Origin: Lates calcarifer | Taxonomy: Eukaryota; Chordata; Actinopteri; Centropomidae | Reading direction: 5' to 3' | Assembly: GCF_001640805.2 (NCBI RefSeq) | Contig: NC_066836.1 | Location: forward strand, 3,668,071 to 3,732,070 | Length of the DNA: 64,000 nucleotides | Program-made: the position numbers and the translations under genes | Shown here: positions 52,475 through 64,000 of the stretch, piece by piece | Numbering within the stretch: position 1 is the first letter of the stretch | Layout of the letters: each line of letters begins with the position of its first letter | Notes under the pieces: model-generated | Databases searched by the model: none | Told to the model about the DNA's origin: nothing | Seen by the model: the letters and a program-made list of their open reading frames with translations, nothing else

Positions 52475-52480
52475 AATAAA
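52475..52480 (+). terminator. pard3: Proximal poly(A) signal AATAAA
   Basis: A canonical hexamer lies about 700 bases after the stop codon, with a GT-rich element (about 52508-52518) at a suitable distance downstream for cleavage. Confidence 0.5.
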
Positions 52481-53099
52481 AAAGCCCCCCTCATAAATGA
52501 TTCATATTGTGTGTTATCTCCGTGAGGGAGACCCTAGCAGAGAGGGTAGACAGCTCTGATCCTCTGCCTGCCCCCCCTTCACTGCTCTGGGGTTGACTTG
52601 CTGGCCTGCCTGCCTGTCTGTCTGGAGCTCTGGCTCCCGTCCTCCTCTCATTGTTCCCGTTGCCTCTCTGTTCATTATGCTCCTTTCTTCTACCTTTCTG
52701 CTCTCCCCTCCTCACGTATCTCCCACCTTCCTCTCATCTCACCCCTCCCGTTCCCCTTACTCTTCCTCCTGCTACCCAGTACCACCCTCCTCCTCCTCCT
52801 CCTCCTCGTCTCCCGAGTCAGGCTCTGCACTGAATTTTTCATCACAAGCCACCTGCTGCCTGCTAGAGCCAAAGAACGCTGCCACCAGAGGCACCGACAG
52901 AGGGCCCGGCTTCTGACATAAAGAGAGGAATAAAGGCATAAAAAAGAGCCAGCATAAAGATGGATAGGGAGACAATAACCTTCCCAGTGTGAGATTAGCT
53001 GGAGCTTTTCTCCTGTTTTTAACAAAAGACAAAATTGTCCTCAGGAGTTAATTGCTTTCAATTGCTGTAATTGCTTTCTCTATTTTTTAGCTTTTTAAG

Positions 53100-53640
53100 T
53101 ATTTAGCCGACACTCTTCTCCAGAGCAGTTTGAAAAGAGGGAACAGGTAGGGGTGCTATCTTGCTTTAGAAAAACACAGCAGTCAATGGATGACCTGAGT
53201 GCTGCTGGTTTTTAAAGGGTACGTTGAATGAAATCACAAAAAAGCATAATTTCTGCCTTACCTCTGGTGGAGAATGCAGATAGTTGATAGTTTGAGATGT
53301 CCATCCTAATACAGTGGAGGTGAGTGGACTTTTGTTTGCTGTGCACTGAAAACACATACAAAAATGTTTCTTTCAATGGATTGTTTCCAGAGACATGGAC
53401 TGAAAACTGTCAGTTAGCAGGCTTGTTAGCTTAGTCGCTAACACAACAATAAGTTCACAGTTTATTCAAGCCATTGACTCCTGTCTCATACAGGGATGTG
53501 TAAAAACAGGTGGTACATTAAAGCTAATAAAATATGATAACTTAGTTGAGCTGTAATGGGGTGGAGACAGAAATCTCAAAACTTGAATAAATTAAACCAA
53601 AACTATCTGCATGACTAGACGCCTCTGGTGGTAAAATGTT
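53100..53640. repeat. Repeat-derived sequence inside the 3'UTR
   Basis: The 5' part (about 53100-53137) contains TATTTAGCCGACACTCTTCT and CCAGAGCAGTTTG, close to a word pair ubiquitous in fish genomes (ATTTAGCxGACxCTTxTxTCCAxAGC). From about 53210 the text (TTACCTCTGGTGGAGAATG, GTTTGAGATGTCC, ACAGTGGAGGTGAGTGGAC) resembles another percomorph interspersed repeat. Boundaries and names are unknown to me. Confidence 0.4.
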
Positions 53641-55065
53641 TTTTGTTACCAACCCTTTAAACCAGTGACGTTATAATAATGAATCATGCAAACCCAATGG
53701 TGTGTGTCATTATAACCTGGGAGTATTTTCATTTTCATTCCAGTCAAACTCTACAGCTGCTGATTGGCATTTTTTTCACCCAGAGAGGAAGAACTAATCA
53801 GTGAAACCAGCAGCTGTGGTTGTAGGTCGGTAAGAAGACCTTGGGCGTTGATCACACATGGTTAAAAATCACTGCCACAGCCCACCAGCTCACCTCTGTA
53901 ATTGTTGCAGTAGGTGGCAACCGATCCTCTTAATCTGAGCCCACACTTCTCTGACATCACTAGGACTGAGTCTGTCTGTGAGAGAACAAATGAGACCGAG
54001 CTGAGGTCGAACTTTAGACAAAAGGGAAATACAGAAAAATAAATAAATGGCCACGATCAAGCTGTGGAAAACAAACAGGCGGTGCGTAATTGCCCTTCAC
54101 TCCTACACTCTCTCCATATGCAGAGTGAAGCAGCATGACATGCATTATCTCCTGTTGGTAAATGAAGATCCTTGCTGGGAAAGATACAGGCTTCATCAGG
54201 GTAATAAATGATGAACTGAAATGTACGACGATGAAGAAGAAAAGGCCTTTTTCGATGGCATTATTTCAGTGTATAAACGTGTATTGTAACCTGAGGAAAG
54301 TTCACCATACTACTCTGCTTTAAGCTAATTAAAAATTCCCTTCTGCATTATGTATGTACATGGGTGTAACAACACAAACACACTGAGCCCCCCTGCCTGT
54401 GTGTGTGTGTTTTTATATCCACGCCACAATGGGCTGGTGAAAACTGTTACCAAATAAGATACAAACTGTGCAGGTGAGAGAGCGAAAGAATCTCCACTCT
54501 GAATGGTTTTTAGTTAAAACGTGTTTGGTTGAGCGGCCAGCACTTCCTGCTGTGAACACTAGTGCGTCTCGAGATGCAGACTAGCACATTTAGAAGGATG
54601 TATATGACCCCTGCTCAAAATGTCGTGGATTTTAGCTGTCCAGCTCTGGGGTCTAAAAGCGATAAGTGCCTGAGATAATATCATAATATTTTACACAAAG
54701 AGGGACACGATGTGATTTGTTTGTCAGTGACACTACAGCACACAAACTACAGTGTGTTTTTTAACTTTTGTAATATCATATAAAAATGTGTCATTTTTTG
54801 GGGGGGTACTCCTTCCTGAACTTTTTTTTTTTTAATTTTATTCACGAGAGCCAACACTTACGAGCGGTTATCAGTGTATTTGTATCCTGTTTGACATTGC
54901 CTTCAACCATGCTGTACCATGATGTGTTTTAAAGTATCAAAAAAAGAAAAGAAATGGAAGCTGATGGAAACTGATGTGCAATTGTTTTGTTTTTTTTCCA
55001 GAAAACTTTTACATGATATGTTAAGAAATGTATACAGCCACTTTTCCTGTACATATCAAATTTAG

Positions 55066-55071
55066 AATAAA
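55066..55071 (+). terminator. pard3: Distal poly(A) signal AATAAA
   Basis: A canonical hexamer follows T-rich, 3'UTR-like sequence and is followed by a T/GT-containing element (about 55080-55096). Sequence complexity from about 54860 to 55070 looks conserved, which supports a used 3' end. A Pumilio-type site lies 10 bases upstream. Confidence 0.55.
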
Positions 55072-55090
55072 ACGGAAGGCTGTTCCATCC

Positions 55091-58000
55091 TGTTTACAAC
55101 CTGCCTCCGCCTGCCCCACCTTTTCTTTTCCTCGGCCCTCGGCTTTGAGCCAGGATCAGACAAGTCTTCAATTAAGCAGGAAGGATTCTGCTGCCAGATG
55201 TCAAATCTGTCAGGTCTGCTCGCTGATGTCTTCTTCTGAGATTTTGACAGATGCAAAAGACATAACATACAATGTAAAACGTCATTAATTCCTGTGGGGG
55301 AGCAGTGCAGCAGCTGATACACAAACATAACTAACGTTTGGCTCCTGCGCAACAACACTGTCTCCCTGTGTGACCGATCTGTTGAATACACTGATGCAAT
55401 CTCCCTAAACACCACTGTGTTTCCTGTTATTAAGTCCAACCTCACTCCCATTGTCCCTCACAAGGGACCTGTTGAGCGACTCCCTGCTACTGTTTTTGTT
55501 CTGAAGGTCAAAGGTGACGTCCTAACCAAATACCATTAATACTACTTAAGCCAGCTGGCTGTATGTGTTTGGGAGAAACTGAGATATGGGAACAGAGGAA
55601 AAAGAGGTGGAAGCAGAGAAATCCCTTCACCTCATCCTGTGCTTTCATCCCTCATGGCAGTCTGGTCTTTTTTTATTGACTTCATGGTGTGAGATGCAGG
55701 GAAATGTGTCACTATGCCGTGGTCAGATTCTGACCAGAGGAGGATTTTGCTCTCTGAAATTCTGAGTCATAGACAGTTGCTAACATTCAGAGCATTTCCT
55801 TTAGGCTTCACTAAGGAAACCCACCCACCCGCACACACACACACTAACACACACAGGTTTGCATTAGTGAGGACATTTGGCACTCACAAGTGTGGATTTG
55901 CAAGAACACAGGATGCTGTTTCAGCTGCCTCGGTCCTCTCCACCTCGGTTTTCTAATACAGCTGAAATATGGAACATGCACACTGCTTCTCTGGGTTTAC
56001 TGCAGTTCATGTAAGACCAGTCAAAAAACACATGAATGTGTAGAACAACAGGTGCATATACAGGCTCGATCCCTTAGGATTCCTAGAGTCTTTATTTTAT
56101 ATGTCTCATGCTGTCATTGGAGTTGTTTTCTGAGTTCAAAGGAGAGGGGGAAGTTTCATCAAAAACTCTGAAGGTAAAAAGGGAGCTCCTGGAGATAACC
56201 CTGTGGGGATCAAAAGTAAATTTACTCTGTAAACATCAGGCATAGGGTTGAGAGTTTTTTTTAAATTATTCCTTTCACTCCTTCACTGAAAAAAAACATA
56301 ATTTCTTGCAGTGAAGGAAGTTTGATTTCAGACACAGAACTGCAGATAATTATGTTGTTTACTCTCCTTTTGATGCTATCCCTTCATATTTGTTAGATTA
56401 TTTGGTCGTTTTTTAGCAGAACAACAATTTTTGGAACTCAAAGCTCCACATGTTGCACACTGTGGGTTGTGTATGTCTGTCTTTTGCCTTACCAGCTCAA
56501 CTGAAATCCTGAGATTTGTGTCCAAATTCCATGAATTGATTCAGGTTTGTGGCCTGTAATTTTGATACAACTGCAGTGCTCAGTGTGAGGTAATACAATG
56601 TAACTAAAGATTTATTTCTTTGTTCTTTTTGCATGTTACCAATGACCAGATTTTGTTTTCTTGTTCAGTTTAATGATCCATGACACAATCAGTGCATAAC
56701 ATGTTTTTGGCGCAATGTCCAGAATGTGCAGAGAGAAGTTCCATTAATTACAGTTGTTTCTCTTGGCTGTACACTACCACAGTCTTACACTGTTTGCCAT
56801 TAAGAGTTCCACAGGAGTAGTTAATATTCCACTGTTGCTGAAAGCCTCGCAGATTATCCTTTTTTGGAGAGAAAACTCTGATCTCATCCCAACAGAAACC
56901 ATGTAACAGGTGATCCCTTTTTTGTGTCACCTTTGTGTGGTTCAGTTCTCTGCCAAAAGCCGCCCAAGAGATCCAAAAACATCCGTGAGAGATGGAGATG
57001 GCAGCTCTCCAGTGCAAGAATTAACCTCAATTAAATCATATCTGTATTAACGGTAAACATCAGGCTAATGTGTTTCGGCATAAAAGCTTTCATCATAGCA
57101 CCGTACTTATGACACTTGGCCAGGTTTTTATAATGCCTGTGGAAAATTATAAATAGTCGATCTGAGTGTGGGCGCTGCTGTGCATTTAAAAATCTTCAAC
57201 ACAACTACATAAAAGCAGTTATATCTGTATGTATGCAGTCCAAAGTGCCACACTTTAACAGCAATAAATTATAATATAAATTGAAAAAGTAAATTTGCAT
57301 TTAAATTATGCATTAATTATTAAGGTTAAAAAAGTGGCTGGTTAATAAATTTAATCTCTTATTCTGTTTTTAAACAATAAAAAAACTGAATTTCATAATG
57401 TAATTGCAAAACTCATTTTAAAAATGCTGTCTATCAAAATTCATCTCACAACTAATTTGTTTCCTGCTTTCTATAGTTTCCATTTCATGATTTTCATTTA
57501 AAGATGTGTCACCTAAAACCTGAATGAAGACCAAACCACAAGGCAGGAGCAGGAGCTGCCATGGCGGCCGGGTCAGGCCAATCAGAATTAAATTATCATT
57601 TTGCCATACGTTCTTTTACCTTGAGTTTAGCATGCATTATTTAAATGCAAATGTAATTTATGCTGTAGCTATTTGAAAATTACCTTTTTCTAATCCAGTC
57701 AGAGTCTATCCCCCCCAAGAACAGTAGAGATATGGGATTTAGTGTCACTGGTGCAGAAGCATCTTAACAACATGCATGACAACACAGTGACACACATACA
57801 GCAGGACCAGCAACAGCCTGCTCTCGAGGCCCATAAACTTTACCTTCTGTATTATTTCTCATTCTGCTTTAGCAGCACAGCAACATTTTAATGTGCTCCA
57901 CATCACCCCCGGAGCAATGTCACGGATCATTTCAACCGCAGCCCTTTCTGTCAACAGAGAGCCACAACAAGAGGCTGCTAAACCTTTTATTTTACAGCCG

Positions 58001-60230
58001 CCGCCGCCTTCTGAGCACCGTGTCGCCATTAATGAAGCCTATTATTTTGTTTAATGTCACGCTCACCTCGCACAGGGAGGAGGTTTAACCGTTGAGCTTA
58101 CTGGGAGGTCGGATAAGCTCCTATTCAGAGGTGACACCTGTTTCTGTTCACTTAGTGTTTTTTTTTTTCCTTCAGTGTTCATGTTGAGGAAGGAGGGCTC
58201 AGAGATGACACCATCCCTGTGGAATTTTGGGGAGGAAGCTGGAGAGGTTGCAAAAGCGGGGGAAGACACTGGACCGTAAATCAAGATGGTAGACAAAGGA
58301 AACTAACTGAGGAAGCTCTCCAGATATAACCTCCAGTCGTTAGACATCTGGAAAGAGTTTTTTTTTTTTTTACTCCAGTATCATGATGTTTTTGACCTTC
58401 TTAAAAACCACACACTCAACAATCTCATGCATGCATGTTTGTCCGTTTGTCTTTACTGCTGCAGATATGCAGGTTGTATTTTCAGGAAAAGCAGCCATAC
58501 ACTGACTTCTCAGTAATCTATAAAGAATATGAGGGATGTGTTATTGCATTGAGATGAGATCCTACTGTCACTGCGCCCTGTATCAGTACGTGTCCAAGAC
58601 AAATTGCTGAACATTCATCGACTTTAGTGCAGGCAAGTCACATATCTCAGTTCTTATTATTCTACTTTTGTTTCCTAGAATTTCCCTCCTCAGTTTCCTG
58701 GCACTGTTGAATTATAAAAAGTTTGTCTAGCAATTATTTGGTGTTTTCATTTCATTTCACAGCTGTTTTCCAACTTAGACATGAAACTAAGCTCTTGTGG
58801 TGAGCATTATGCAACAAAGATGTATATCTGCAGAAAAAGGACTTGTCATTTCCATATTTCAAAGATTTATTTGAAATGTTTTCCTCTGAACACTCAGGCT
58901 GCACCATCTGTCTGCTTAGATTTAGGAGAGTATGTAGGGTTATGGTGGCATAAGCTGGTGAGAGGGAAAATAAAAGATGGATGGGAAACAGATTTCAGAG
59001 AGAAACAACATTATACAATTAGAACACACTAGAAAACTCTTCAGGGTGGCCATCCCCAAAATAATAAATATAACTTCAACTTTGAACTTATGTTCAAAAA
59101 ATATATTAGGCCCAGAAGAAACATTATAATACTGATAAACTCTGTAAAACAGCAAACATGGATATGGACCTCCCCCATCAAGTGTGTGGTATCACCAGCA
59201 CAGAACGGGAAAAACAACTTCCAGGAGCCTCAAATCCTACAAGCATTGACTCCGACAGGATTCTGTCCAACTTCCCTCCATCAAATGCTCCATGAAATGA
59301 CTCTAACACGCCCTGCTCTCCTCTGCTTAGCCCCACTTAGCCATGAAACCCCCTTCCTGGATTTCATGCTTCCCGTAGCCGGACACTGAGCTGTCTGATG
59401 CTGGCAGGTTCCCAAGCTGGCTTCCAAGAGGATGAGCGGCTTGTCTCTGTGGTATCCTGCAGGAACTCTGATCTAAAACTACGTGGATCACATAAATGTT
59501 ATGATTTCGGTTGTAGGACGGCCACAACCCTCAGGCCAGTTTGTCAGTGGAGTGGGATCACCTTTAACTGACACAACACTACTAAGAATTACAACCAATC
59601 AGTCCACATGAGGATTTCAGCATTACTTCATTGGCTAGTCACTTTTAATGTTGTTGTTCTGAAGAGTTTCATTTTGTTTTTTTCTCCATGTGTGCTGGGA
59701 AGTCTTTGGGCTTTTTGCTGAGCGCTGGTTGTTTTCCATGGCAAATGTACAGTAAAAGCTTTCATGAACTGAAGATAGGTTGTATCAATATTGTTTTGTC
59801 AATTATTAATGGAGAGTAGCAAAGCAGCCATGAAAATCTTGCAGATCATTACATAGAAAAACATGGCTCATGAGGGATGTGTGCTGTACACAACTTGAGT
59901 GTTTAATGATTCTTAAATGTGTATAACTTTTACACATTAAGCTAATGTTGGTGTAGCTTGAAACTTTGCAATTACGGCTCCAGAGTAATGGTTTCTTTTA
60001 CTTTCAAGTTTTTTAAAGTTTTTAGTTTGTATTTAGAGGATGTGCTTTTGGAGGGAATTAGTACAAAATCCACTCTGAATCAACTGATGTCAAACTCACC
60101 ACACCTGGTGTTCTGAGCAAATTAAGAACTCTTAAGTCTTTTAAGCCCACATGCGGTGAGTTTCTCATATTTGAAGATACCTTTTAAATCAGTCAGGAAG
60201 CCAAGTTTACATCTGCATTCTGTTTCATGA
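55091..60230. other. Flanking DNA downstream of pard3, part 1
   Basis: No coding exon was recognised. Contents visible are a short CACACA tract near 55835-55855, a possible conserved island at about 57540-57690 and another at about 57840-58070, and AT-rich sequence elsewhere. In vertebrates the 3' side of PARD3 faces NRP1; no neuropilin exon is present here. The reverse-strand frame of 129 codons at 55062-55451 has no recognised domain. Confidence 0.7.
57540..58070. promoter_or_regulatory. Candidate conserved non-coding islands downstream of pard3
   Basis: The first block (about 57540-57690) has ATGGCGGCC followed by GGCCAATCAG and a POU octamer ATGCAAAT at 57645-57652 in AT-rich context. 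The second (about 57840-58070) is complex, with GCCATTAATGAAGCC and a CCGCCGCCGCC run near 57999. No exon structure is convincing. Enhancer-type function is inference. Confidence 0.35.
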
Positions 60231-60399
60231 GTTAAACTATGTGGACAGCTCGTTGGGAGCACCGGGACATTTCCCGGTGGCCTGGGGCTCATTTTGACCT
60301 GCAGCCTGTCCTACACACCACTGAGGTCTACAGGAGTATAGAGTAAAAGTAAGTGAAATAATCGCCTCAAGATAACAACACACTGGTGTTAGAGAAATA

Positions 60400-60760
60400 T
60401 TGTACAACGCCAACATAACCGACATTATCATCTACTTATCTGCGCCATTGCCACAGACTGTAAAAAGGTTGTTGCTGGTGTTGGTGGGTGGAGTGAACCA
60501 TCCTGTCCTCAATACAAAATCTTTACTGAACACGGTGACTTTGAATATGTCAACAAACCGGACAGGACGTCGTCGCCGGATGATAGCCTACAGGTAAGAA
60601 GAGAACTTTACAAGTAGCTCAGTGTTATTCATCTTCAGGCAACATGTGACAAACAGCTCCTGTGCGGTCGCGGGACATTAAACAACTAGCTGCTAGCTGC
60701 TAGCTGGTTAACGTTAGCTAGCTAGTTAGCTAGCTAACATTTTCCCTCCAACTGATACAT
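60400..60760 (+). promoter_or_regulatory. Promoter or first-exon-like segment
   Basis: GC and CpG content rises locally (about 60545-60590 and 60660-60675). A frame from ATG 60400 runs into CCTACAG|GTAAGAAG, a strong donor at about 60593/60594. A GCTAGC-rich, partly palindromic tract (60684-60738) follows; such TTAGC/GCTAA tracts are frequent near CpG-rich starts in fish, in my experience of the sequence class. The peptide (ending RTGRRRRMIAYR) is not recognised. A non-coding first exon or a transposon fragment are alternatives. Confidence 0.25.
60684..60738. repeat. GCTAGC/TTAGC-rich imperfect palindrome
   Basis: Repeated CTAGCTG and TTAGCTAGC units give overlapping self-complementary words such as GTTAGCTAGCTAAC. 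The tract is directly visible. Confidence 0.8.
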
Positions 60761-62379
60761 TTGAAACGAAAGCTAAACACCCTTCTTTCAGTTCAGTTTG
60801 TGTTAAGGGTTTAACAGCACAAATATCAATTGTCAAGAGGAAGAGACTGAGACAAAAAGACGGAGAGATGGTGATGGAGAAGAGAGGGGAAGAGCAGGTA
60901 CTTTGGAAAAGAAGGGTAATTGTTTTGTGTGTCTGGCTTTGTACATTTGAATGACTGGTATATTAAAAGTGAGTTTTCATATTCTGGCAACTCTGAAATT
61001 CCCAACCTGACTTATTGTTTCAGTCTGCTTCTGTGAACAGAAATAGGAATGCAGCTCATGTGGAAACTGTACTGTACTAGGTAAAGACATTTAATGATTC
61101 TGAAATGAGTCTAACAGTTTCCAGATAATGATGTTGTCAGTTTAGGCCTTGTTGAATGCATGACATTGCAACTTTGCATTCCCACCACCTGAATGATGAT
61201 TGCCTGGATTAGACTCAGTCATTTTAATCACAAAGAACAACAAATGAATATTAATTTATCCTCATTTACATTAGTGCAGAGAAAATGTTGAGACATTAAA
61301 GCTTCTCAAAGCCTTGCAGCAGAAGACTACACAGTACATCCAGCTGTTTATATGTGAATTTCGGGTCTGTTTGCATTACTTATTCTGCCTTTGTAGGAAA
61401 ATTCTCCCGACACTTTGTTCCCTCATTAAAAGTCAGAGGTAAGGGTCAGTGGCAATAGCGAGTTATTTCCATTTACATCCCCAGACCGTGGTTTTATGGT
61501 TGATTGACAGCCCCATCTTTCACTGCTCAGATGACTTCTTGGTCCACTGTGCTGATGCTTCAGGAGGTTACACAGAATGTGACCTGGTGCTGCTGCCTGT
61601 CCCACTGTTTCCTGTCCTAATTTTCACCATCCAGTAAAAAAAAAAAAGTTAAATAAAGGAAATGACCTGAGGGTTCAGGCCGCAGTTTTATTAGGCAGAG
61701 ACAAGTATACAGCGTTCGTTGGGTGGAACCAGATGTTGTGTGATCATAGGGCAGAGATGAGGTGAACAGAGGGGAAAGTACCACCACCTGTGGAGGGAGG
61801 CGCCACTGTGGGTGACCATCTGGTAGAGGTGCTGAAAGTAATGATCATATATGTATAGGGTGTGTGTGTGAGAGAGAGAGGGAGATTCATTGCTTTTTCT
61901 TTCTGTTTTGTTGTTTTCTTCAAAGTGTTACAGTTGAAAACAGCTGTACTTTTTAAACAAACGTTCTTCAGACAGGGGAAAATGTATTTGTGCATTTGGT
62001 GGGGACTATTTTCAGTCGTGGATTAATACACATTGAGGCTGTAGTGAGTATCTATGGTGGCACCCACTACACTGCTGATGTTCAGGGTAATGAATGAGGG
62101 GACATGTCAGGAAGAGTGTGGCTCATCAATGTATTTTTAATGGTTTGTGGACAACAATGGAGGTTCTATGTTACAGGAGGAAAAGATATATCATCACACT
62201 TGTTGGTAGAATCGATTCATTGTTGGTTTTTAGCCTTGAGATTTGATGACCACCAGAATAATATAGAATATTTCCAACCTTATCCTTTAAGGTTTTCTAG
62301 TGTTAAGTCGTTTATTATTTGAACCATAAAATTAGATATAATTGTATGCATGCTGTGTTGAGACATTTCAGGCTGAACC

Positions 62380-62735
62380 CCTTGTTTTGGGAAATGTATT
62401 TATTATTTGGAGCATGAATTAATTTGTTTAAGGTTAAGTCACACAATAGTTTATGTTTTGTATATATCTTTTGAATATTTGAAACTTGTGATCTTTAGGA
62501 TCAACTCTTTCCCTGTTTGTGAACATACTGTGTGTATATATATTCACACACATATGTTTAAATGACCTAAACATAGCTTTCAGTAAATATTGCACGTGTG
62601 TTGACAGTGTGTGGGAGTTTATTTTTTGATCAGAGAGAAATAACTAAATATATACAGACTGTGTTGTGCGTGTGCATGTACAACACTCTGTGACTATTAA
62701 AGTATCTCTCTGAGTTTGTACAGATCCCATTATTT
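62380..62735 (+). other. 3'UTR-like segment with ATTAAA
   Basis: The stretch is AT-rich and carries two Pumilio-type TGTATATA sites (62459-62466 and 62533-62540). It ends with ATTAAA (62696-62701) followed by GT/T-rich TATCTCTCTGAGTTTGT. This is the look of a transcript 3' end on the + strand, possibly paired with the first-exon-like segment 2 kb upstream. No transcript evidence exists here. Confidence 0.25.
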
Positions 62736-64000
62736 CCTCTCTTCCTCCCACCTGGTGATTTGAGGTGCTGATAAAAGAGGACTGCTTGATGATTCATCAC
62801 TTTTTCCCCTCCAACCTGCTTCTGTTCTCATCCCAGTCTTTATTTCCAGGTGAGGAGCGACCAGACAGGGAACGTCTTTATCCTGTTTTAAGTGTAATGT
62901 CAGAAGCCGCAGTGCGACACTCACTGTCAGTGAGAATCCTCTTACAGGTTCACATTTCTTTTCAGAGCCAGTTCATTCGCTACAATAGACTTGTGGATCA
63001 ACTCTAAGCAGAGTGTGATTAATTCTGAGCCACCGGACGAGGTGTCATCCTCTCTCTTTGTCCCATCAGTCATCTGATGCTAGTGGATGGTAATCACCTC
63101 TTACGTCTCACTGTGACCCCACAGATGGTTCATTTTGGTTAAAGAGCCACACCGAAACCCAATCACAAGCCGGGCAACCGGTTCTGCTTCCTTTGTGTTA
63201 TTGACAATGAGATGTGTAGATGTTAGGGAGGACGGACAGGGAGTGAGTTCTGTGATGGTGCCAGCAGGAATGAAGATTAATGACACCGCCAGGCCTGTGT
63301 CTCCTGTTTAATAATGCTTATTCATCACTGTCGCTGCATGCTGACGGTCCTGCACCGTGCAAACACATACACAAAAATGAGCTAAACATGTAATTCCACA
63401 CACGCGTACCTCATAACCAGAATGAGAGATTATTTTTTCCACTTCATATTCACAGGAGTTTATGCATGTTTGTGAGTGTGTGTTGGAGTAACCTGACATG
63501 TAAAGTCCCCAGCTGTGTGTGTCATGAAAGTATTTCTTCTCATTGCAGTGATCTGGGTTTAGTAGATTTGCATACAATTGCGCAAAACAAGCTTATCACA
63601 GGGACTTGTGGAGCCTGTGTAAACATCTTTTATATGATTTGAAAGCGTGGTGCACAACCATATGCCTCGCAGAGGAGATGAAAGGAGGCTAGAAATGAAG
63701 AGAAAGAACTGAATGAGGAAAAAATAAGGGACCTCTGGCCTTCTACTGCTGTGCGAATGAAAGCCATTTTGTCTTCAGTGTTTCTGCTCTCCTCCTTTCC
63801 CCCCTCGCTGTGTGTACGTGTGTGTGTGTGTGTATTGCCCTTTTTCTCTCTCGGCTTCCACTTTTCTTGCACGGGCATTTCTCTTCCTAATGGAAAATAA
63901 AGACTGGAGAGTGGCCAAGATAGGAGTTCCAAATGAAAAACATGGAGTCAGTGACCTGAGGCCAAGGCCTGTCCATCTAGGCCCCAAAGCCTGAATTAGT

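Larger units (their letters stand above)
51774..55090 (+). other. pard3: pard3 3'UTR (probable)
   Basis: No intron is needed after the stop. Poly(A) signals AATAAA are at 52475-52480 (followed by GT-rich TTGTGTGTTATC), at 52929-52934 and at 55066-55071 (followed by CTGTTCCATCCTGTTT). The distal site gives a UTR of about 3.3 kb, the proximal one about 0.7 kb. A Pumilio-type TGTACATA lies at 55048-55055, just before the distal signal. The UTR also holds a pyrimidine-rich stretch with a (TCC)n run (about 52787-52807) and repeat-derived sequence (about 53100-53640). The end point is inferred, with no transcript evidence. Confidence 0.6.
60231..64000. other. Flanking DNA downstream of pard3, part 2
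   Basis: No recognised protein gene. The segment holds a first-exon-like stretch (about 60400-60760), a run of 12 A near 61636 with AATAAA near 61652, a 3'UTR-like stretch (about 62380-62735), a possible conserved block (about 63060-63240) and a TG tract (about 63808-63833). The rest is unremarkable. Confidence 0.65.

Noticed and set aside
52593..52921. Two overlapping 107-codon frames rich in Ser, Pro and Leu
   Set aside because: They come from the CT-rich tract and (TCC)n run in the 3'UTR.
55062..55451. 129-codon open frame on the reverse strand beyond the likely poly(A) site
   Set aside because: No recognisable domain and no promoter or splice context; it also overlaps the likely 3' end of pard3.

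Overview
The window is vertebrate nuclear DNA, most likely from a percomorph teleost. It carries the 3' part of one multi-exon gene on the + strand, with long introns, (CA)n/(TG)n microsatellites and scattered decayed repeats. There is no bacterial-style gene packing, CRISPR array, tRNA or rRNA gene that I can recognise. The gene is pard3, the cell-polarity scaffold PAR-3 (alpha type). It was recognised from four exons whose joined reading frame gives the last 314 residues and the natural stop codon.

Layout. 1-3649 is the end of an intron. Exons lie at 3650-3931, 41295-41418, 47356-47498 and 51377-51773 (stop codon 51771-51773). They are separated by introns of 37,363, 5,937 and 3,878 bp. All splice sites are AG/GT and the phases agree (2, 0, 2). 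The 3'UTR probably runs from 51774 to about 55,090, with a proximal poly(A) signal at 52475 and a distal one at 55066. The rest, to 64,000, is flanking DNA with no protein-coding exon I can identify.

The 37-kb intron holds most of what may matter besides the exons. Several islands of high-complexity, non-repetitive sequence look like conserved non-coding elements (about 4.1-5.0, 8.1-8.4, 13.2-13.5, 17.6-18.6, 21.2-21.4, 23.3-23.9, 32.0-32.5, 34.5-34.9, 35.6-36.1 and 37.25-37.48 kb). They lie between decayed transposon copies and simple repeats. Two contain clear motif arrangements: three TTAATTAA palindromes within 39 bp at 37.28 kb, and a POU octamer next to a SOX site at 21.40 kb. Similar islands lie at 44.2-44.8 and 49.2-49.5 kb in the later introns and at 57.5-58.1 kb downstream.

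At least six diverged copies of one teleost interspersed repeat family occur on both strands. Other visible repeats are a degenerate AT-rich tandem array (25.86-26.37 kb), a long inverted repeat (42.33-42.45 kb), and repeat-derived sequence inside the 3'UTR. Two places might be unannotated transcription units: a TATA-like box, ATG and splice donor at 27.03-27.22 kb, and a GC-richer first-exon-like segment at 60.4-60.75 kb with a 3'UTR-like segment at 62.4-62.73 kb. Both are speculative. Conservation and repeat-family calls were made by eye, without any alignment or search.
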